From Plasmodium brasilianum (lineage: Eukaryota > Apicomplexa > Aconoidasida > Haemosporida > Plasmodiidae): 64,000 nucleotides of DNA. The notes below the pieces were generated by a model, which searched no databases, had not been told where the DNA came from, and was given only the letters and a program-made list of their open reading frames with translations. Positions 1 through 11,482 of the stretch are shown here, in pieces. Both the position numbers and the translations under genes were made by a program. How positions within the stretch are numbered: position 1 is the first letter of the stretch; each line of letters opens with the position of its first letter. Location: NCBI RefSeq assembly GCF_023973825.1, contig NC_090123.1, positions 564,001-628,000 on the forward strand. The letters are read 5' to 3'.

Positions 1-583
1 AAACAGGGGGTGGAGAAAAAAAGAAAAAAGAAAAAAAATAATAAAAAATTTTCTACTTAAGTTCTTTAATGTAGCATTCCTTTCCGCTAATAAGTGCATG
101 ACTTTTTTTCGATTCTTTTTGATAGTAATTTTCTTTCAATTTGCAATTATTTCTTAAATCGTTGAAGCTATCAGAAAATATTAAGGACGTTTTTCATTTA
201 ATATGTTTAATTATAGATATATTACTGTATATAATGTGTCCAATCACATATGTCTATTTAAAAAATTACATCGGAAACATGTAAATATTCCCATTCTTTA
301 TGTGTGTGTATGGAATTATTGTCAAACATTGATATGCTTATAAAGCCATATACACATCTATCTATATATATGTAAACATATAAGTATGTTTGTACGTGCC
401 TATGTGTGAAATTGACTCAGCATTTTCTAGGTACAATATATTTGCATACACCATCAAACATACGTAAATTCATTTGCTCGTATTAAAAGGTTTTCTACCG
501 TCAACTGTAAGTAATATAATTTGTATTACGTAATATATATATATATATATATACGCATGCTGTATTTTCTTTTTTTTTTCTTT
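1..583. other. non-coding AT-rich stretch
   Basis: No convincing reading frame on either strand. The sequence is AT-rich with a (TA)n tract at about 531-553. It lies downstream (3') of the small minus-strand gene that follows and probably holds its 3' UTR. Confidence 0.6.
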
Positions 584-1071
584 TTACAATTTAAGTAACA
601 AGGCTCCGATAAATTCGTTCTTTTTAAGGACATTCGTATTATATTCTTCCTTAATGTTGCTTATTTCTTTATATACAGTTATTAGCTCATTACTTATCAT
701 ATTTTTAATCTTCTCCTGGGTATTCAATTGTGTTATATTTAAGCTTTGCTGAAAAGGACAAAACGAAAACCGCAAATATATGTATAAAAGTTTAAGATCA
801 GAAATGTGTTAACAGTTCAATATGTGCCTATATATATACACGCATATATATATATATACAGATGTATATATAAACATATGTATATGTATGATTTTATACG
901 GCTTTATTTGTAGCTGTATTAATATATTTCGCATTTCTAATTTCAAATGTACAACATGACTGGTGTTCTAGCTTGTTCTCATTTTTTTCTTTTTTGAATA
1001 TGCCTAATGGAAATCTCTTGATTTGTTATATATATGGTAGCTCATTTATTTAAACCCCTTTTTTTGGTCAT
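584..1071 (-). CDS. small spliced protein, unknown function
   Basis: I do not recognise this protein. The best-supported exon is the last one, 584-748, with an acceptor (..cctttt-cag) at 749-751. It encodes a helical, charged 54-residue tail ending ..FIGALLLKL-stop. A second open exon at 900-1003 ends at a GT donor in matching phase 0 and reads IFKKEKNENKLEHQSCC... A possible first exon 1056-1071 supplies MTKKRG, but the intron it implies (1004-1055) is only 52 nt, short for Plasmodium, so the start is uncertain. The product would be about 94 residues, without signal peptide or membrane segment. The C-terminal helix could be a subunit-interaction segment of a small complex component. That is inference only. 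Confidence 0.4.
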
Positions 1072-1226
1072 CAATTTGTGTCTTTTTTTTTTATAACATA
1101 CATATTTTTCTATGTGCACACGCGTTATATGTGTTATATATGTTATATACATGATATACACATCTTGCACATGCACATGTACATATTTTAATTATTTTAT
1201 TTATTATTATTGATGTTACTTATAAT

Positions 1227-4200
1227 TTATAATATACAAATTTTATTTTTTTTTTTTTTCTTGCCTATATTGAATACCTTATCCATTTCACACAAGTGGT
1301 CTAAAAAATTAGTGTTCGGTTTAACACTTCCTTTTTCTGATGAAAAGTCTATATCATTGTTTCCTGAGTCTTGCAGTGACGCTGCATAATTACATTCCTT
1401 CATCAGCGAATCTTCTGTATTATCCTTATTAAAAGGGGAATTATCTTTTTTTGAGTTAGTCATAGAATTGTTAAATTCATATATACCATCTCCTGTCCAT
1501 TTTTTTTCCTTTTGTAGTTTTTCTACCTCAGTTTTTAATGAACTAATTTCTAAATCTCTACTTTTTAATAGTTTTTTGTACTTTTCTATTTCTATTAATT
1601 TCTTATTTAAATATTCCTTAATCGAGTCTACATTACTTTTAACTGAGCTATTCTGAAGAGTATTATCTAATAAAGGAAAATAATCTGTCAATTTAGTTGA
1701 ATTGTCCTTCATATTTTTGTTACGCGAATGATTATTACTACTTTCAAAGTGTAAGGCACAAATATTTTTAGTTGAATCGTTTAATTCTATTTCATTGTAA
1801 TCCGGTTCATTCATATGATAATCTAATAAGGCACAATTTTTGGAATTACTCAGTTCGTTCCTAAGATTCTCTAAATTGTCCATATCTGCTTTGCATATAT
1901 TGTTACTTTTTGCCAATTCATAAAGATCAGTATCATCATTCATTCTTTCAAAATGTTTTAATGAATTTGTGCCTAGAATATTTGCCATTTCTGAATTATA
2001 CATACTGTTTTTTTTTGCGGAATGTTTATTATTATGTTCTATATCTTTTAGGGAATACTCTTCTATTTCTTTTTCCTTGCTTAGTATAATCATTTCTTTT
2101 ACTTTTAATTCTTCCTCTCTTTTATTAAGCTGTTCTTCCTTAAGCTCTATAATTTCTATTTTTCTCGAAATATCTTCCTTTAATATATTTAATTCATTTA
2201 ATTCATTTTGAAATTTAGCTTTTTCATCATTCATTTTTTCTTCTCTATCTAATAGTAATTCCTCTCTTTCTACTAATTCCTTTTTTAGCATTATCATTAC
2301 GCTATTCTTAGTGTTAATATTATCTTCTTCATTATTCGATGCTACTTCGTTAGTGAACTCATTTCCGTAATTTTGCTGCGTATGTCTTCTTTGCATGTCG
2401 ATACTGTTTTTATTATTTATGCCATCTTTTACAGAATATTTCTTACTACCTAGACGAGATAAAATGCTGTGTCTTCTTTCTTTTGATGATAAATTATTCA
2501 TGTTATTAATACTTGCATTTTCCATATGTTCTGTTGAGATTCTATCTAAAGTTAAGTGTAGGTCATTTTCATTTCTTTTCTTTGTTATATTATTATTTTT
2601 TAAACTTTCCGAATTTTCTAAATTTTTTAAGCTTTGTAAATTTCCTAAATTTTTTAAGCTTTGTAAATTTCCTAAATTTTTTAAGCTTTGTAAATTTCCT
2701 AAATTTTTTAAGCTTTGCAAATTTTTAAAACTTTTTAAATTTTCCAAATTCTGGTTATTCAAAACAAATGAGTCAGGTACCTTTCCTATATTCACTGGAT
2801 TTTCCACACCATCAATATGTTCACTTATTCCGTCATCTCCCTCTTCCACCTCTTTTTCATTTTCTCTATTTTTTTTTTTCATGGCATGTTCTTCACTTTT
2901 CATTAGGTCAATTCTTTCCTCTAAACAATTCTTTTCATCAAGCATTTGGATTAGCTCTTCTTCAATTAAAGTGCATCTCTTCTGTATCATATTTTTTTTT
3001 TCATTCAGTAAAATATTTTCATTTTCTACTTCCTTCTTTTTTTCATTCAGTAAAATATTTTCATTTTCTACTTCCTTCTTTTTTTCTTCCAGGAAAATGT
3101 TTTCATTCTCCATTTCCTTTTTCTTCTGATCTAGTTGCACCCGTTCATCTTCCACATTCTTCCTCTTTTCATCCAGCTGAACCCGTTCATCTTCCGCTTC
3201 CCTTCTCTTTTCATCCATCTGAACTCGTTCATCTTCCATTTCCTTTTTCTTCTCATCCAGTCGCACCTGTTCCTCTTCCATCTCTTTCCTCCTTTCATTC
3301 AATAAGTTAGTTTCCTCTTCAATTTCCTTATTTTTCCTTTTTATCAAATCATTTTGGTCTTCTATTTCTTTCCTATTTTTTAGCAGTAACGAATTTTCCT
3401 GTTCCAAGTCCTTCTTTTTCATTTTTATTAACTCTTTTTCAAGCTCTATTTCTTTTTTCTTCGTTTCAATATCGTTCATATCATTTTCTAATTCTTTTTT
3501 GTTTTGTTCGTTTATTTGTTTTATTTTATGAAGTCTTACACTCTCATCAACAATTTGTTGAGAGCAGTCCCCTAACTTTTTCTCTTCTAATTTAAGAATC
3601 GACTTGCTCCTGTAAAATTTATTGTAAATATTATCTTCATTTCCAAAACTGTCATGTGATAAATGAACTTCATTAAGAATGTCTTCTTCTCTTTTCTTTT
3701 TTAGTAAAGAATATTTTTGTTTTAATTCATCATATTGTAATTCTAATTTAATATTTTTCTCTTTTTCGCTTTTAATTACACTTTTTAAATATTCTAATGT
3801 ATCTTCTTGTTCACTACAATTTTGGAATATATTTGATTTTTTGACCTTTAGTACCAGATCATCACCTATTCCCTCTATTTTTAAAAGTTCGTTTTTCACG
3901 TGTTCATTATTATGTAGACTATTTAAATGAAAGCAGCTTCCTCTATCTTCACCTGAGTCATATGTGGTATTGTTGCTACAAATGTTGTTACCACTGCCGT
4001 TGTTGCTGCTGATGTTGTAACTACTTCTGTTGTTGCTACCGCTAATATTATGACTGCCCTTCCTATTGCGGCTGTTGTAAAATGACAGAGTAGAATACAA
4101 ACTCGTTCTTTTATTATCCGATGTATGCATAAGCGTGTTGTTATGGTTGCTAGCGTATTTGTTACCATATGGCAATTCGTTCATGCATTTGAGATTATAT

Positions 4201-6235
4201 ATGTTTTTGCCTTCAGCTGACTGTAAATACCTATTTATAAAATTATAAAATTCATTTTTAATATTTTCTAAGCATCTTTGTCTAACGTTTGTTTCGATAC
4301 TAAAAAAAAATTTTTTCGTGTACTCATCAACCATAATAAACTCATTCAATAAATTGAAGAGATCGTGAAAAATTATTTTATAGAAATTATCTTTTTTTAT
4401 CTCACTTCGCTTTACATAATCAATTACGTTGCGGTACGACGAATCGAACAGTGATCTTATATAGTCATTTTTAATTCTTATAGTTTCTTTAATATTTTTC
4501 AAGTTTAGGTGCATCTTTGAAATTATATCTTTTATGTTATGAATAAAATTTGTATTAACCTCTCTAGTTGTATTAAAATGTTGATAAGTTAAAGTTCTTC
4601 TCATCTTATCATTATCATTATCACGATTAAATATTTCCAATTCTTCAAAATTGCTTTTATTTCCAACATTTCTTCTTTCATTAATATTTGAATTAAAACT
4701 ATTTTTTTCATTTTTTACTTTTCTTCCATAATTATTATTTTCTTTTTTTGTTCTGTCTATTGATTCACTTCTTTCTTTTCTTTTTTTCTTTTTTTTACCT
4801 CCTATAGATTTATTTGTGGAAATTGCTCCTTTTTTTTTTCTAATATTTTTCTTCCTCTTTTCGATGAAGTAACTATCACTTAATGCTACAGAATTATTTC
4901 TTATGATCTTTTTTTTCCCTTCTCTTTGTTGGTTTTTTTTTTTGCCTTCACGTTTAGGACTAGAGATATAATTTTTTTTCTTTATCTTTCGTATGCCTTC
5001 ATCTGCGTTACCATTATCATACACTTCTTTGTCATCATGCATTTCTTCTTCCCCATCATCATACTCATCTTCTTCCTCATCGTCATATTCTTCTTCTTCC
5101 TCATCGTCATAATCTTCTTCTTCCTCATCATCATAATCTTCTTCTTCCTCATCGTCATAATCTTCTTCTTCTTCCTCGTTATCATCCTCTTCCACCTCTT
5201 CATTTTCGTCCGTCAGATCCTCTTCTTTCTCATCACTATGCCTCAATTCGTACTTGTACTTTTCGCTACCCTCCTTCTCCCCTACATTCTTCTCCCCCTT
5301 CTTTTTCTTTTTCCTAAGAATAATTTTTTTGGAATACCCATCATCATAAATAATTTTAATGTTTTTATTTTTATAATTCGTTTGTATTTCATTTATATTT
5401 ATATCAAATTTCTTATTTTTCTTGGCACTGTTACTAGTGTCTGTATCATAATTATTGCAACTAAGGCTTCTTCTATTTTTGCAATATATTTTTTTCTCAT
5501 TATGTGAGTTTTTCTTTCCTTTACGATATTTACAGTCCGATTTTTCCACATCATTCGAATTGTCTGAATCTCCTCTATTCTTATCAATCGTTAGTTTATA
5601 TAATTTGTCAGCTAATTTTATGTTATTTATAATGTCCTTTTCATAGTTAGGCGTAAGTAAAGACAAACTTCTTCTTTTATTTTTTCTTCTTTTTTGATCT
5701 TTATTTTTCTCTTTATGGGCATGTCTCTTATCATTGTTTTCCTCTTCTGAATGTAGTTTTACGACATAATGTAATTCTTTATTTGCTGTTATGTTTGACT
5801 TATTTCTCCCTTTACTGTTATCCTTTTTATCATATATTTTTGAGTTCTCCTTTATATACTTCCTCTGCTGCGTGGATAAGCAGAAATAAAAAAAAAAGAA
5901 ATAATGAAATAAAATAATTGTTCATTTGTAACAGATAATGCAACTTTCCGTTAGTACAAAAATTATAATAGATATTAATGATATCTCTATTACTGTAATA
6001 GAGCCATTTTATGTTAAATTGCGTGCCAAAAGAGGGTAGAAGACATATACCTATTCACACTACTTCCACAATTTTAATTTTTGCGGATATCATAATATAT
6101 CATTAATATTTACATACGTTATATGTACACCATACGGGGTATTATATATGCATATTCCCAATGTATTTATATTTTTTTTGCCATATGCATAATTAGTATA
6201 TATCTTACTTTTGTCTTTTCTAAGAGTTTTTTCAT
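1227..6235 (-). CDS. very large acidic / coiled-coil protein with internal repeats
   Basis: A protein of about 1,555 residues with no enzyme domain that I can see. The main exon is 1227-5867. Its frame stays open upstream of the first plausible starts and reaches an acceptor (..ccacg-cag) at 5868-5870. A nine-codon first exon at 6209-6235 (MKKLLEKTK, then gtaaga) joins it in phase 0. Reading from the N-terminus, the protein has a Lys-rich region, an acidic block of 8-residue repeats (EEEEDYDD type, about 5055-5180), a Ser/Asn-rich linker, then a long Glu/Lys coiled coil. The coiled coil includes 14-residue repeats of the type DERVQLDEKRKEVE (about 2990-3340). A 9-residue leucine repeat (SLKNLGNLQ, about 2610-2750) follows, then a second coiled coil. 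The end is basic, KKKKKNKICIL. A structural or scaffold role is inferred from composition alone. Exon 1 is less certain than the main exon. Confidence 0.75.
2610..2750. repeat. 27-bp coding tandem repeat
   Basis: Four to five near-identical 27-bp copies (core cctaaattttttaagctttg on the + strand) encode the 9-residue unit SLKNLGNLQ in the minus-strand coiled-coil gene. Copies differ by few bases, which suggests recent expansion. Confidence 0.85.
2990..3340. repeat. 42-bp coding repeats (14-residue coiled-coil unit)
   Basis: About eight 42-bp units encode a 14-residue coiled-coil repeat with Glu-Asn/Asp-Glu at the start and Glu/Lys at the end. The copies at about 3001-3100 (ENENILLNEKKKEV type) are almost identical; the others have diverged. 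Confidence 0.8.
5055..5180. repeat. 24-bp coding repeat of acidic residues
   Basis: About five copies of a 24-bp unit (tcttcttcctcatcgtcata in part) encode EEEEDYDD repeats in the N-terminal third of the minus-strand coiled-coil protein. Confidence 0.85.
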
Positions 6236-6778
6236 TGTGTGTAGTTATGCCCCATTAACATGTAAAACGTTCACATAAAAGAAAAAGATTTCAAAGAAAT
6301 AATAAATTTAATTAAGTATTATACCCCTATAATACTGTTATTTCGCTTTTACAGAACTGTACAATTTTTACATGTATGTACAAGCTACTAGAAGCGAGGC
6401 CATAGCATTAAAAGGGTTTGTTATTATTCATTAAAATTTTCATACGTTGAATTTCTTATGTTTTTTCAATTATGAACTCATATAAAAAATGGTTAACACA
6501 AAAATACACATGTGCATACAGGTAAAATATTTTTAAAAAAAGGAGGGAAACTGAAATTCAAATATAAAAGAAAATAAAATGTAAATACAAAAGATATAAA
6601 AGGCAAAAACCTTTTTAGCTCCATTTAAAAACAAAATATGCGTAACAGGATTACATAAAGACTGAATGTAGTACTCTATTAAATAAAAAGGAAAAAAATT
6701 CCTCTTCAAATTGTGTTATGAAAATGTTTCTTCTTTTTTTACCTTTTTCTTTACCTATATTATTTTTTTTTTTTTATT
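6236..6778. other. intergenic, promoter side of the coiled-coil gene
   Basis: No coding potential seen. Both neighbours are on the minus strand, so this stretch should hold the 3' UTR of the AFG1-type gene and the promoter and 5' UTR of the coiled-coil gene. Confidence 0.6.
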
Positions 6779-9578
6779 TTATATGTTATGCTCATACATT
6801 TTTTTGTGCTTCTCCAGGTACAGTAGTGTGCTCATATGTTTCATTCTAATGAGAAAAGAAGAGGATAAAACATCAGAAAATTGAGAACTAATGCGAAATG
6901 GTGAGAAATGATATAAACTAGTGAGGAATTATACGATATGACGCGCTGTGAAGGGAAAATAAAAGATAAATAACGGCAAACATATAGACAAAACATTCAT
7001 CACATAAAATATTAAACTCCCTTTTTTTACGGAGTATCTCTGTTGTAGCAAAAATAAAATAAATGTATGTAAAGTATGTAAAGCATTTTTGCAAAAAAAT
7101 GTGTATATAAGCATTACATTATATAAACTCCTCCCGTTCGCATAAAAAAACATACCGCGATAAAGTCCTCGTAGAGGCAAATGAATTTTCTTGAGAGGTA
7201 TCTATTTCATTCTCACTATAAAAAAAATATATCCCGAGCGCGTGTATGCATTTACATAAGCACATAAGTGTATACATTTGTATGTGTATACAATGGTACG
7301 TGTGCACATTTGCACGTGTGCGCATTTGTACGTGTATACATTTATGCGTTAACACATTCGTATGCGTTAACACATTCGTATGCGTACACTTTTATACGAT
7401 ATGCACAATATCAGAGGGTTCATACCCAATGTGCAATTTTCATTGTTTACTCAAATAACAAATACGGAAAGGGTTCTAAGCGCACATGTTTATCCTCCAA
7501 ATATTTAAGATGTCTTTTTGCGTCAACCTCATAATTCGTAATGTGGAAGTTTAAAACGTTCCTGAGAAGTAAATATACAACATCTATGCATGTATATACA
7601 TAATATTAAGTATTTACTACACTTCACTTATTATTTTTTTTTTTTTCTAAGCATACTTCAAACGTAACTTTTACCTTAAGTATTCTATGGGTATGTATTC
7701 CTTATTGACATTATAGTTTATGGCATCAAAAAGCTTAAGGCATATTCTACAAAGGGAAAATGAAGTAAAGTACGATAAAGCAGAACAGTGGCAAAAATGT
7801 ATTGGAAAATAAAAAAACAAAATACACATATACGTATACATATAAGCATACATATATATGTGCGTACTCGTCCAGCATCCTAGAAGGAAAACTTAACACA
7901 ATAATCAAAATTTTTACGACTAACGCAACTATCGATTTTGGGAAAAATGCACCTTTTCATGATCAAAAAAATATATCAAAATTTCTCAATACACAAAATC
8001 ATTTTAGAGCAAAAAAAAAAAAAAAAAATAATAAAAATAATAAAATAAATCAAAGCAAAATAGGGGAAAATTGAGTAAAACTAAACAAAGCATATCAAAG
8101 TAAAGAGAAGCAAATCAAACTAAAGCACAGAAAAGCAAAACTTACTCTTCATTTATAGCCAAGGGAGTCATAATATTGACAAATATTTCCTTGTTAAAAC
8201 TCTCAAATTTTAACAGGCTGTTACAGTTTTTTTTGAAATGATTGAAGCTACTATATTTCTCTTTCATTTTATCAAGGAGGTGTTGAAAGTGCGATATAAT
8301 GGTAGTTGTCTGAAAAATTTGAAATATAGGAATATCACTGAAAAAGTAAACTCTTGTGTTTTTTTCATATAAGATATCAATTAATAATATAAACCTTCTC
8401 ATTTCATTTCCCTTATTATCTTCATTCATTTGTTCAATGTTATAAATAAATAGAGTATGGTTATATTTAGATATAGCATTAAATTCATCTATACTAATAT
8501 TCTGACCACATAATTCTTGAAAAGAAAAAATTGCGTAATTATTTAAACTGTAAGGTACGACATATTTTTTTAAATCAGAAACGGAAATAATTTGATTGTA
8601 CTTTTCCACATTCTTAATATAATTCAAATCTTTATTATACGTCTTACAATATATGTCATTACATATGTTTTTAACTTGTTCAAAATTTCTTGTAGGTATG
8701 TTATAAATATTATTATCCGTATCATTATTTTTTAATCGAAAATCATGGTAATTGTCAATTTCAAATATATAATTAAATTTAAACAATAATTTTATAAATG
8801 GTATGAATCTTTCTCTATTTAACCCATTGTGATAAAGATGTACAGGATTCCTATTAGAGGAACACAGTAACACAGTACCTTGATAAAATAAATGATTAAA
8901 TAATGTTTTAATGACCATTGCATCTGATATATGTACTACTTGAAATTCGTCAATAAATATTAATTTATATTTCTTACTCATTTTTACAGATATACTTTTT
9001 ATTGCATCTTCTGAGTTATTTATCTTTTCCTCATGAAAATTTTTATGAACTTGTTGCATAAAATTATGGTAATGAATTTTTAATTTCCCTAACTTAACTC
9101 TATCAAATAATAAATTTAAAAAATATGTCTTTCCTCTACCTACGCTCCCATGAACATACAACCCCCTAATATATTTTATCTTATTTTGATCTGCAAAATT
9201 ATTGTTATTATCATAAAAATAATTCTCATCCTGCACATTCCTATATCTTAACTTGTTCTCCCCCTTAATACTATTGTACTCTTTTTCTTCGTATATAAAG
9301 AAGTTGTCATCATTTTGAAAATCCTCTTTTCTTATTTCCTCTTCTGCTTCCCTTATTTCAACACCTTCCTTATCTTTTTTATTCTTCTCCTTTTTGAAAA
9401 AAGAACCAAAGAACGTTTTTTTTACTGTCTCTTTTTTTTCTGAATTCTTCTCGATACAATGATAACAGTTATTCAAGTTATTTTCGAGTGCCTATGCGTT
9501 TTGTGGAAAAACGTACAACGGAATTTTATCATCGGAATAAGGATTACAGACATACATACGTGCATAAGTACATACATG

Positions 9579-9609
<31 letters not shown>

Positions 9610-10204
9610 GTTTATTTGTACACGTGCGCATATGTCAAATAGCGTAAATACACCTCATAAGTAGGGGCAACATTATACAGATGGACACAATCATCCATCA
9701 AAAACGTTACAGAGAAAAAAGTAAAAAAAAGCACAAATAAAAAATGTCGAATTTTTTTCGTATTTATTTAAACAATGAATAAAAAAGAGAAATATACAAC
9801 GGTATACACATACATGCACATGCACATATGTACATACATATGTATACATACAAATACACACATATATATACACATATATATACACATATATATACACAAA
9901 TTCACGTGCACTTCTATAACAAACATGTTCATCGTTTTTGGAGTACTTGCAAAATTAAAATTAATTTGTACTGGTAAGGGTCCTCCTCTATTTTGTTTGT
10001 TTTAATTAGCTCTTGATATAGTTTAATAAGGCCTGTACTATTATTCGTTAAATTATTTTCGCTTTTGTTTTTAATTTCTTCATTATTAAATATTGAAATG
10101 TGTCTCTGTTGTAATTTTAAAAATTGTTTCCTATAATAACATTTCGTTCTTAATTTTGACAAATTTTTTATGCCTCCCCTTGAATTGTATAAAGTGTGTA
10201 TCAT
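6779..10204 (-). CDS. AFG1: AFG1/LACE1-type mitochondrial AAA ATPase
   Basis: AFG1-family ATPases act in mitochondrial protein quality control. I assemble seven exons: 9947-10204, 8146-9491, 7868-7879, 7675-7746, 7451-7561, 7156-7215 and 6779-6845, giving 641 residues. Exon 1 starts at an ATG with an in-frame stop just upstream. It has a basic presequence-like start (MIHTLYNSRGGIKNL) and the family N-terminal block (GLIKLYQELIKTNKIEEDPY). Exon 2 holds Walker A (GSVGRGKT, about 201-208), the HYHNFMQQVHKNFH block, Walker B (LIFIDEF, about 263-269) and the SSNRNP sensor segment followed by GLNRERFIPFI. The ORF of exon 2 seems to end at 8142, but a strong donor (GAAGA-gtaagt) precedes that stop. 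The later exons restore the family C-terminus (FASTRTLSR, then MKHMSTLLYLEKH), matching the conserved FAxxRTxSRLxEM motif. The 12-nt exon 7868-7879 is optional by phase. Confidence 0.85.
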
Positions 10205-11482
10205 TATTCACAGTAGTAAGGAAGCAAAAAAAAAAAAAATATATAATAAATAAAGAAAACACAAGAGAAAAGAAGAGAAGAAAATTAGATAATTGTAAAC
10301 AAATGTAAATACTTAAATAAATATTCACTAAAGTAACAAAAAAACACTTTTCGGTTTTATATTTTAAAATAAATGGTTGATATATTATTTAAATGCACTT
10401 ATGTTTAACAGTAAATAAGTAAACACATACACAATAATGAAGTCGAAATTTTTTCTTCTCTACGGTTGTGCAAATTTTCAAAAAAATGATGTAAAAAAAT
10501 GTAAATATAAAATTGTAGTATATAAGAGGAAAAAAAATTAGAACATGTAAGGCATGTTTTAAAAAAGCAATAGGATATTTTTCAAAAAAAAAAAAAAAAA
10601 AATAAATAAATAAACAAATAAACAAATAAACAAACTAACAAACGATTATAAATATAATGTACAATAATAAAGGAAAAACCCCTATTCAGCATTAGGCAAA
10701 AAGGAAATAATGCAACGAAAAAAAAAATTAAGACAAATTTAAAGGTGACAAACAAGAAGTTCATAGTAGTTCTACGAAACCATAGGAGGACGTAAAATAT
10801 GAATTATACAATTAAAAAATGAATAAAAACATGTGATAGTTATGTCTATTTACTACTTCCTACTTTGTCTTTAAAAAATAGTAAATCGTATTACGTTATA
10901 AGCCTCGTAAAAATTGTGTACGTATGATTCATTATTCCCCTTTAAAATACTTTTTTATTACAAATTACTCTTTCGTTTGAGTCATATTTCGAGTTGTTAT
11001 ATGCATCCATTTTTAAAATGAGCAACCTGATAAGCAGTATGAATTTACATGTATATATATATATATATACATACACATATGTGTATATACGTATTTATGC
11101 ACATTTTTTCCCTTCAAACAGGTCTAAAAAAAAAGAAAAAAAATTTTTTAGCTGTATAATCATTTTATACCAAGCGCATGTTCAATCGGAACTGTCAAGA
11201 ATTATATTTATAAAAATAAAATAAAACAAAAAACAATGTCAAATATGAAATCACATTATATGATATATTTTATCACTAAATGAAGTTAAATGTATATGTT
11301 CATACATGAGTTTGTACAAGCGCGCGAATGAACCTATGTGAGCGTGAATAAATACACGCATGTGTACGTATGTAGGTATGTATATATATATATATATATA
11401 CGTACATACATATATGAATACATACATTCATATGGACGTAACCGTCCTTGCCGAAGCGACCGCCAAACTTTCCCCCCCCCCG
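10205..11482. other. intergenic between AFG1 and DDX1 genes
   Basis: No supported gene. Both flanking genes are on the minus strand, so this holds the AFG1 promoter and the DDX1 3' UTR. It contains A/T homopolymers, (TA)n near 11381-11400, and a run of ten C residues at 11472-11481 directly after the DDX1 stop codon. Confidence 0.6.

Noticed and set aside
1227..1262. C-terminal CaaX prenylation motif in the coiled-coil protein
   Set aside because: The protein ends ..KICIL, with Cys third from the end instead of fourth, so it is not a CaaX box.
2395..3310. Long plus-strand ORFs rich in Phe/Ser/Leu
   Set aside because: They are antisense shadows of the Glu/Lys coiled-coil repeats of the minus-strand gene.
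4926..5507. Plus-strand hydrophobic ORF that looks like a membrane protein
   Set aside because: Antisense of the acidic repeat and Lys-rich region of the coiled-coil gene.
7021..7060. AFG1 ending at 7027 (SRDTP-stop) through the acceptor at about 7047
   Set aside because: It would lose the final family helix. The acceptor at 6846 gives SRMKHMSTLLYLEKH, which fits the AFG1 C-terminus.
7246..7534. Plus-strand Cys/His/Tyr-rich ORFs
   Set aside because: They arise from a cgtgtatacattt-type microsatellite in an AFG1 intron and overlap AFG1 exon 4 on the other strand.
7868..7960. Separate gene starting at an ATG near 7960 (MKR..)
   Set aside because: It fits splice phase, but the AFG1 donor at 8145 and the conserved C-terminal block downstream show that these exons belong to AFG1.
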